Source: Leucobacter tenebrionis (GTDB lineage Bacteria > Actinomycetota > Actinomycetes > Actinomycetales > Microbacteriaceae). From it: DNA of 64,000 bases. Positions 58,499 through 64,000 of the stretch are shown one piece after another. The stretch is taken from contig NZ_CP082322.1 of the NCBI RefSeq assembly GCF_019884725.1, forward strand, positions 806,001 through 870,000, written 5' to 3'. The translations under genes were made by a program, and so were the position numbers. The notes beneath the pieces were generated by a model, which worked only from the letters and a program-made list of their open reading frames with translations, was not told where the DNA came from and did not search any database. How positions within the stretch are numbered: the stretch's first letter is position 1; each line of letters opens with the position of its first letter.

Positions 58499-59299
58499 CT
58501 ACTGCCGCGCCAGTCTCTTCTGCTTGTTGATGTTCACCATCTGCACGATGATCACCAGCAGCAGCGCGCCGATGAACACGATCGACGCGAGCACGTTCGC
58601 CTGCGCCGGCACGCCCTTGAGCGCCGAGACGTAGATGAACTTCGGGAAGGTGGTCGCGGTGCCCGAGTTGAAGTTCGTGATGATGAAGTCGTCGAACGAC
58701 AGCGCGAACGAGAGCAGCGCCGCACCGATGATGCCCGGCATGAGCATGGGCAGGGTGATCCGCCAGAACACCTGCCCCGGCGAGGCGTAGAGATCCCGCC
58801 CCGCCTCCTCGATCGCCGGATCGAGACTCGCCACGCGGGCCTTCACCGCCACCACGACGTACGAGATGCAGAACATCGTATGCGCGAGGATGATCGTGCC
58901 GATCCCCTTCTCCACGCCCGCGAGCAGGAACTGCGCGGCGAGACCCGCGCCGAGCACCACCTCGGGCGTGGCCATCGGGGTGAACAGCAGCAGGCTGACC
59001 GTCGAACGGCCCTTGAACTTGTAGCGCACCAGCGCGATGGCGATCATCGTGCCGAGCACCGTGGCGATCACGGTCGCGACCACGCCGATGAGGATGCTAT
59101 TGCCGAACGCCTGGCAGACCTGCGGAGCGCCGCAGGGGTTCTGCCAGTTGTCGAGCGTGAACCCTCGCCAGATGATGTTGTTGCGGCCGGCATCGTTGAA
59201 GGAGAACAGGATGACGTGCAGGATCGGCAGCAGTAGGTAGATGAGCGCGACCGTCGCGACGACCGGCACGAAGGCCTTGCCCAGACTGAAATTCTTCAC
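58499..59299 (-). CDS. potC: Spermidine/putrescine ABC transporter permease PotC
   Basis: 266 residues with six helices and the EAA loop EEAGRDLYASPGQVFWRITLP that contacts PotA. The GTG start overlaps the potB stop as GTGA. It is the last gene of potDABC in transcription order. The family also includes other opine or iron-type permeases, but the neighbouring PotD-like protein supports polyamines. Confidence 0.9.
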   Translation of the reverse strand: MKNFSLGKAFVPVVATVALIYLLLPILHVILFSFNDAGRNNIIWRGFTLDNWQNPCGAPQVCQAFGNSILIGVVATVIATVLGTMIAIALVRYKFKGRSTVSLLLFTPMATPEVVLGAGLAAQFLLAGVEKGIGTIILAHTMFCISYVVVAVKARVASLDPAIEEAGRDLYASPGQVFWRITLPMLMPGIIGAALLSFALSFDDFIITNFNSGTATTFPKFIYVSALKGVPAQANVLASIVFIGALLLVIIVQMVNINKQKRLARQ

Positions 59300-60156
59300 A
59301 GCAGATCCTCCGCCCCGCTCTTGCGCACGTATGTGGCGACGATCGCCAGGATGATGAGCATGAGAATGATCGACAGCGTCGCGGCCATCGGGTAGTTCTG
59401 CGTCTGCAGGAAGTTCGACTCGATGACGTTACCGATCATCGTGGTCGAGGTGCCGCCCAAGAACTCGCGCGAGGCGACCACGTAGTCGCCCGACATCGGG
59501 ATGAAACTCAGCAGCGTGCCCGAGACCACTCCGGGTATCGACAGCGGCAGTGTCACCTTGCGGAAGGTGGTGACCGGCGACGCGTAGAGGTCGGATCCGG
59601 CCTCCAGCAACCGCAGGTCGAGCGCCTGCAGCGACGAGAAGATCGGCAGCACCATGAAGGGGATGAAGTTGTAGATCAACCCGAAGATCACGGAGAAGTG
59701 CGTGCCGATCCACTCGTTCGGCAGGATCGACTTCCAGGCGAGCGTCCGCAGCAGCAGGCTGATGAAGAACGGCGCGACGACCAGGATCAGCAGCACGCCC
59801 TGCAGCAGAGGCCGCGAGCGCACGCGCACGCCGATGAGGTACGCGATCGGGTAGCTGATCAGCAGGCCCACGACAGTCGCGATGACCGCGTAGACGAACG
59901 AGCGGACCAGGTGCGGCCAGTACTCCTGCAGCGCGACCCAGTAGTTCGAGAACTGCATGGCCGCGACGTACTGCCCGATGCCGCCGCCCTCGTCGGGGGC
60001 CTGCAGCGAGGTGAGCGCGAGCTGGATGAAGGGCGCCACGAAGAACAGCAGCATGTACGCGATGCCGGGCGCGAGCAGCAGCAGCGCGACCCACCCCTTC
60101 TTGCGGGGCGCCTGTTCGACGGCCTTCGCGGAGGCCGAAAAGGCGGTGAATGCCAT
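59296..60156 (-). CDS. potB: Spermidine/putrescine ABC transporter permease PotB
   Basis: 286 residues with six helices and the EAA loop LEAGSDLYASPVTTFRKVTLPLS. It pairs with PotC to form the channel. The ATG at 60156 has GGGGG 6 nt upstream, and potA ends 9 nt before it. Confidence 0.9.
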   Translation of the reverse strand: MAFTAFSASAKAVEQAPRKKGWVALLLLAPGIAYMLLFFVAPFIQLALTSLQAPDEGGGIGQYVAAMQFSNYWVALQEYWPHLVRSFVYAVIATVVGLLISYPIAYLIGVRVRSRPLLQGVLLILVVAPFFISLLLRTLAWKSILPNEWIGTHFSVIFGLIYNFIPFMVLPIFSSLQALDLRLLEAGSDLYASPVTTFRKVTLPLSIPGVVSGTLLSFIPMSGDYVVASREFLGGTSTTMIGNVIESNFLQTQNYPMAATLSIILMLIILAIVATYVRKSGAEDLL

Positions 60157-60165
60157 AGCTGCCCC

Positions 60166-61344
60166 CTACTCGCCGAGCGCTGCGTGCGCCGCGATGGCCT
60201 GGGTCGAGAGGTCGGCGGTGAGGGCGCCGGTCTCGAGGCGATCATCGGCGAGGCCGAAGGTGTGCTCCACGCGCCAGCTCAGCCACACCTCGTCGCCGAG
60301 GGCGGCGGTCGGGCCGGCCTGCAGGTTCTGCTGGAAGACCTGCACCGGGGCCGATCCCGGGAGCTCGACCGTGTACTGCGTGCTGACGCCGATGAAGGAG
60401 ACATCGGTGACGCGGCCCGGGCCGATCGCGTTGAGGCCTGCGTCCGGCTCGACGGGCGCGGTGCCGAGCGTCATCTTCTCGGGGCGCACGCCCACGGTGA
60501 TGGATCCGCTCTCCCGCTCGCTGCGCGAGCGGGGCACCGAGATCCGCGTGCCGAGCAGGTCGGTGTGCAGCACCTGGTCCGAGCCGCCGACCACATCGAC
60601 GGCGAAGAGATTCGACTGGCCGAGGAAGTTCGCGACGAACACGGTGCGGGGCAGCTCGTAGAGCTCCTCAGGGGCGCCCATCTGCTCGATCCGGCCCTTG
60701 TTCATCACCGCGACCGTATCGGCCATGGTCATGGCCTCCTCCTGGTCGTGCGTGACGTGGAGGAAGGTGAGACCGACCTCCTGCTGGATCTGCTTGAGCT
60801 CCTGCTGCATCTGGCGACGCAGCTTCAGGTCGAGGGCGCCGAGCGGCTCGTCGAGCAGCAGCAGCGCGGGCCGGTTGACCACGGCGCGGGCGAGCGCCAC
60901 GCGCTGCTGCTGCCCGCCCGAGAGCTGCGCGGGCTTGCGATCGGCGACGTGGTCGAGCTCGACGAGCCGCAGGGCCTCGTGCGCCTTCCCGACGGGGTCG
61001 GCGGACTTGCGGCGGCGCAGGCCGAACGCGACGTTCTCGAGGATCGTCATGTGCGGGAAGAGCGCGTACGACTGGAAGACCGTGTTGACCTGTCGCTTGT
61101 GGGGCTTCAGACCGCTGACGTCCTTGCCGCCGATGAGGATCTTGCCCTGCGTCGGGTCTTCGAGCCCGGCGACGAGGCGCAGCGTGGTCGTCTTGCCGCA
61201 GCCCGAGGGGCCGAGCAGCGCGAAGAAGGATCCCGCGGGGATCTTCAGGTCGAGGTTCTCGACGGCCGTGAAGCCGGGGAATCGCTTCTGGATGCCGACG
61301 AGTTCGAGGTCTGCGCCGGATGTCGCGAGTGAGTTCTCCGTCAT
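60166..61344 (-). CDS. potA: Spermidine/putrescine ABC transporter ATPase PotA
   Basis: 392 residues. It has Walker A GPSGCGKTT (45-53), LSGGQQQR (141-148), Walker B LLLLDEP (161-167), and a C-terminal TOBE/OB regulatory domain (about 260-375). It drives uptake by PotBC. The ATG at 61344 lies 2 nt from the potD stop. Confidence 0.93.
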   Translation of the reverse strand: MTENSLATSGADLELVGIQKRFPGFTAVENLDLKIPAGSFFALLGPSGCGKTTTLRLVAGLEDPTQGKILIGGKDVSGLKPHKRQVNTVFQSYALFPHMTILENVAFGLRRRKSADPVGKAHEALRLVELDHVADRKPAQLSGGQQQRVALARAVVNRPALLLLDEPLGALDLKLRRQMQQELKQIQQEVGLTFLHVTHDQEEAMTMADTVAVMNKGRIEQMGAPEELYELPRTVFVANFLGQSNLFAVDVVGGSDQVLHTDLLGTRISVPRSRSERESGSITVGVRPEKMTLGTAPVEPDAGLNAIGPGRVTDVSFIGVSTQYTVELPGSAPVQVFQQNLQAGPTAALGDEVWLSWRVEHTFGLADDRLETGALTADLSTQAIAAHAALGE

Positions 61345-61346
61345 GT

Positions 61347-62546
61347 CTACAGCCCCAGCACGTTCTGGAAGGCGGTCGAGTAGCGCTTGTCCTCCTCGGC
61401 GGTGAGGCTGCGGAAGGGGTGCAGGTGCTCCCAGTCGGCATCGCTCGGGAAGATGAGCGGGTTCTCGGCGTTGTCGGGGTTGATCTTCCGCATCTCTTCC
61501 TGAGTGCCCTTCACGGGCGGGATGAAGGTGACGTAGTCGGCGACCTCGGCCATCACGACGGGGTCGTAGTAGTAGTCGATCATCTGCTCGACCTGCTTCT
61601 TCGCCTCGGCGGAGGTGCCGTTGGGGACGGTGAAGGAGTCGGCCGCGATCATGCCGCCCGACTCGGGGATCTCGAGCGTCCACTGGTTGTCGTTCTCGGC
61701 GTTCAGCATGACCACGTCACCGGTCCACGCCATCGCGGCGAGGGCGTCGCCCGTGATGAGGTCCTGCGTGTAGCTGTTGCCCTTCACGTTGCCGATCTGG
61801 CCGCTCTGCAGGGCGTCGTCGAGCCACGCGAGCGCCTCGTCGAACTCCTTGTCGCCCCAGTCGCCGTTGGGGTCGTAGCCGAGGCCCGCGAGCACCATGC
61901 CGATGGTGTCGCGCATCTCGCTGAGCACCACCACCTTGCCCTTGAGCTCGGGCTTCAGGAAGTCGTCGAGGGTCTTGATCCCGCCCGGCACGGCCTCCGT
62001 GTTCCATACCCAGCCCGACGCCGGCAACTGCCACGGGATCGAGAATTTGCGGCCGGAATCGACGTCGAGCGCATCCCACTGCGCGTCCACCAGGTTGGCC
62101 TCGACGTTCGACAGATTGGCGTAGTCGAATTCCTGCACCTGGCCGGCTTCGATGAGACGGGCGTTCATCCAATCGGTGAAGGTGACCACGTCGTAGCCGG
62201 TGTACTGGTCGAGCTTCAGCTGGTCCTTGATCTTGCCGTAGAAGGTGTTGTTGTCGTCGATGTCCTCGACGTAGTCGACGTTGAACCCCGCCTCGTCCAT
62301 GAAGGCGTCGAGCGACGGGTACGACCCGGTCGACTCGTCGTAGTCGAGGTAGTAGGTCCAGTTGCCCCAGACGATGCCGTCTCCCCCGCCCCCGCCTCCG
62401 CCGCCGGAGCACGCGGAGAGGCCGAGCGCGCCGGCCCCGGCTGCCCCCACCGCGGCACCGCGGAGCAGCTGCCGACGGTTGAGCTGAGCTCCGCGCAGCA
62501 TCTGGACGATATTTCGGACGATCGGGTCTTCGGGCTGACGTGCCAT
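61347..62546 (-). CDS. potD: Polyamine-binding lipoprotein PotD (Tat-type)
   Basis: 399 residues from the ATG at 62546, chosen because GGGAG is 6 nt upstream; an ATG two codons earlier has no spacing. A twin-arginine motif RRQLLRG (24-30) is followed by a hydrophobic stretch and a lipobox LSAC with C46, then a Gly-rich linker. The mature part is a periplasmic-binding-type fold with the PotD start (VWGNWTYYLDYDE). It captures polyamines outside the membrane. Tat export suggests folding before secretion. Confidence 0.9.
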   Translation of the reverse strand: MARQPEDPIVRNIVQMLRGAQLNRRQLLRGAAVGAAGAGALGLSACSGGGGGGGGDGIVWGNWTYYLDYDESTGSYPSLDAFMDEAGFNVDYVEDIDDNNTFYGKIKDQLKLDQYTGYDVVTFTDWMNARLIEAGQVQEFDYANLSNVEANLVDAQWDALDVDSGRKFSIPWQLPASGWVWNTEAVPGGIKTLDDFLKPELKGKVVVLSEMRDTIGMVLAGLGYDPNGDWGDKEFDEALAWLDDALQSGQIGNVKGNSYTQDLITGDALAAMAWTGDVVMLNAENDNQWTLEIPESGGMIAADSFTVPNGTSAEAKKQVEQMIDYYYDPVVMAEVADYVTFIPPVKGTQEEMRKINPDNAENPLIFPSDADWEHLHPFRSLTAEEDKRYSTAFQNVLGL

Positions 62547-62931
62547 GAGCATCTCCCTTGGTTCTCACGGGTGGCACCGGCAACGCGATCGGCCGCACTG
62601 CCGGGTGTGAAGATGAGAATGGCACAGAGAGGGAAGCGATGCCAAGCTCGCATCCCGCGCGCCTCACATTTCGACATGAAACGGTTACATCGCAGACACG
62701 GTGCTGCGGTTTCCGATAGAGATCCGGGGCCTGTTCCACGCATTCCGAAGCACGAACTCGATCCTCGCCGCCCCGCGCACTCGCCCCGCGAGGGGCGCGG
62801 ACGACGTACAATACCGAATGGCGGTGCCGATCCCGGTTCGATCGCTGCTCAAGGCTGGGATAAGTAGATTCCAATCCAGTTTTCTTCGGATTCCTTTGCT
62901 TTTTCGACATTTCACTGCAAGAATCAGTGGC
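62547..62931. other. Divergent potD / Lrp intergenic region, relatively AT-rich
   Basis: 385 bases without a gene. TTTCGACAT occurs twice as a direct repeat (62669-62677 and 62902-62910), once near each promoter side. The part from 62850 to 62930 is clearly AT-richer than its surroundings. These are the places where the Lrp-type regulator could bind, but no firm Lrp consensus is visible. Confidence 0.5.
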
Positions 62932-63399
62932 GTGAGCACCAAACGCACCTCGCCCGCACTCGACGCGACGTCGAAGGCGATCATCGAGCAGCTTCAGCGC
63001 GATGGTCGTCGTTCGTACGCGGAGATCGGCAAAGCGGTCGGCCTCAGCGAGGCCGCCGTGCGACAGCGCGTGCAGAAGCTCACGGATGCCGGGGTCATGC
63101 AGATCGTTGCAGTGACGGACCCGATGCGACTCGGCTTCAGCCGACAAGCAATGCTCGGCATCCGCGTTTCCGGTGACACCAGGGTCGTCGCCGATCGTCT
63201 CGCCGAGATGCCGGAGATCAGTTACGTGGTACTCAGCGCTGGCTCCTTCGACATCCTCGCCGAGGTTGTCTGCGAGGACGACGAGGGCCTCATCGAACTG
63301 CTCAACGAGAAGATCCGCGGGATCGACGGCGTTGCGGCGACCGAGAGCTTCGTCTACCTCCAACTCACCAAACAGAAATACGACTGGGGAACAAGATAA
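62932..63399 (+). CDS. Lrp/AsnC-family transcriptional regulator
   Basis: 155 residues: a helix-turn-helix (about 10-58, with YAEIGKAVGLSEAAVRQRVQKL) and an RAM ligand-binding domain (about 75-150). The GTG start at 62932 is chosen from family alignment; the ribosome site is weak, and the frame is open upstream without a better start. It is divergent from potDABC and 2 nt from the aminotransferase gene, so it probably senses a polyamine-pathway amino acid and controls both. Confidence 0.85.
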   Translation: MSTKRTSPALDATSKAIIEQLQRDGRRSYAEIGKAVGLSEAAVRQRVQKLTDAGVMQIVAVTDPMRLGFSRQAMLGIRVSGDTRVVADRLAEMPEISYVVLSAGSFDILAEVVCEDDEGLIELLNEKIRGIDGVAATESFVYLQLTKQKYDWGTR

Positions 63400-63401
63400 C
63401 C

Positions 63402-64000
63402 ATGTCCTACGATCCCACTGCAGCCGTGGACGCCGCCGCGCTCCAGGCTTCGGCCCGCGACCACATGTGGCCGCACTTCACCAACCGCAAGGTGCTCAAC
63501 GACGGCATCCCCGTCATCACCCGCGCAGAGGGCCACCACATCTACGACGCTGCCGGCAAGCAGTACATCGACGGCCTCGCGGGCCTGTTCGTCGTGAACG
63601 CCGGCCACGGCCGCGACCGCATCGTCCAGGCTGCCGCGAAGCAGATGAAGCAGCTCGACTTCATGCCGCTCTGGTCGTACGCGCACCCCGCCGCCGTCGA
63701 GCTGTCGGAGCGCCTCGCTTCGTACGCCCCCGGCGACATGAACAAGGTCTTCTTCACCACCGGCGGCGGCGAGGCCGTGGAGTCGGCGTTCAAGCTGGCG
63801 AAGCACTTCTGGAAGATCAAGGGCCAGCCGATGAAGCACAAGGTCATCTCGCGCTCGGTCGCCTACCACGGCACCCCCCAGGGCGCGCTGGCCATCACCG
63901 GCATCCCCGACATGAAGAAGTTCTACGAGCCGCTGACCCCCGGCGGTCACCGCGTGCCGAACACCAACTTCTACCGCGCAGAAGAGATGGGCGCGCCCAG
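63402..64000 (+). CDS. Class III aminotransferase, N-terminal part (runs off the window)
   Basis: 200 codons are present, with no stop before the end of the window. The start MSYDPTAAVD and segments HHIYDAAGKQYIDGLAGLFV and VFFTTGGGEAVESAFKLAKH are typical of PLP-dependent omega-aminotransferases such as putrescine-pyruvate or 4-aminobutyrate aminotransferases. The PLP lysine would lie beyond the window. It begins 2 nt after the Lrp-type gene and next to polyamine transport genes, so putrescine or aminobutyrate breakdown is likely. Confidence 0.85.
   Translation, partial: MSYDPTAAVDAAALQASARDHMWPHFTNRKVLNDGIPVITRAEGHHIYDAAGKQYIDGLAGLFVVNAGHGRDRIVQAAAKQMKQLDFMPLWSYAHPAAVELSERLASYAPGDMNKVFFTTGGGEAVESAFKLAKHFWKIKGQPMKHKVISRSVAYHGTPQGALAITGIPDMKKFYEPLTPGGHRVPNTNFYRAEEMGAP

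Overview
The window is high-GC chromosomal DNA from an actinobacterium, most likely family Microbacteriaceae and perhaps Leucobacter or a close relative. The evidence is gene order (dapB ... thyA-folA-dapA-rnj-...-ftsK-pgsA-cinA-clgR-DUF3046; prfB-ftsE-ftsX-smpB), an actinobacterial tmRNA whose tag reads ANAKRTDFALAA, frequent GTG starts and ATGA/GTGA stop-start overlaps. The genus is inferred and was not tested by any search.

Region by region. 1-16.1 kb is one long minus-strand block: lysine/diaminopimelate and peptidoglycan supply (dapB, dapA, murJ between two FemAB-type amino-acid ligases), thymidylate and folate (thyA, folA), RNase J, FtsK, PgsA, CinA, ClgR and the start of a DUF3046 gene. 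16.3-24.2 kb has an M16 peptidase, pnp, an SRPBCC protein, serA and small membrane or soluble proteins of unknown role. 24.2-33.2 kb holds a decayed VapC-like toxin remnant, the helicase hrpB and the branched-chain amino acid genes ilvD, ilvB, ilvN and ilvC. 33.4-36.6 kb is plus strand: nhaA, tRNA-Lys and a histidinol-phosphatase-like gene. 36.7-46.2 kb has gapdh, a GlxA-type regulator, two oxidoreductases, a VIT1-type transporter, a TrkH/KtrB potassium channel, a second nhaA and a carboxylesterase.

46.3-54.8 kb carries ssrA and smpB-ftsX-ftsE-prfB, split by a TetR / NCS1 permease / serine hydrolase cassette. The hydrolase closely matches what I recall of NylB, the 6-aminohexanoate-dimer (nylon oligomer) hydrolase, including the two residues that separate the active from the weak natural enzyme. 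Two inverted repeats that look like TetR operators lie between the regulator and the permease. This is the strongest candidate in the window for something new.

54.8-64 kb holds a divergent MocR regulator / YczE-type membrane protein pair, then a polyamine uptake and use cluster (APC permease, PotABCD, an Lrp-type regulator and a truncated class III aminotransferase).

Two features cut across the window. Intergenic spaces carry several unrelated families of long inverted repeats: a GTCATTCTGCG-ended MITE-like element (three copies), a GGGGTCA...GTGTCGC element (two loci), and at least three single-copy ones. Also, about eleven genes have a TANNNT hexamer 6-7 nt before the start codon and mostly no ribosome binding site, which suggests widespread leaderless transcription.
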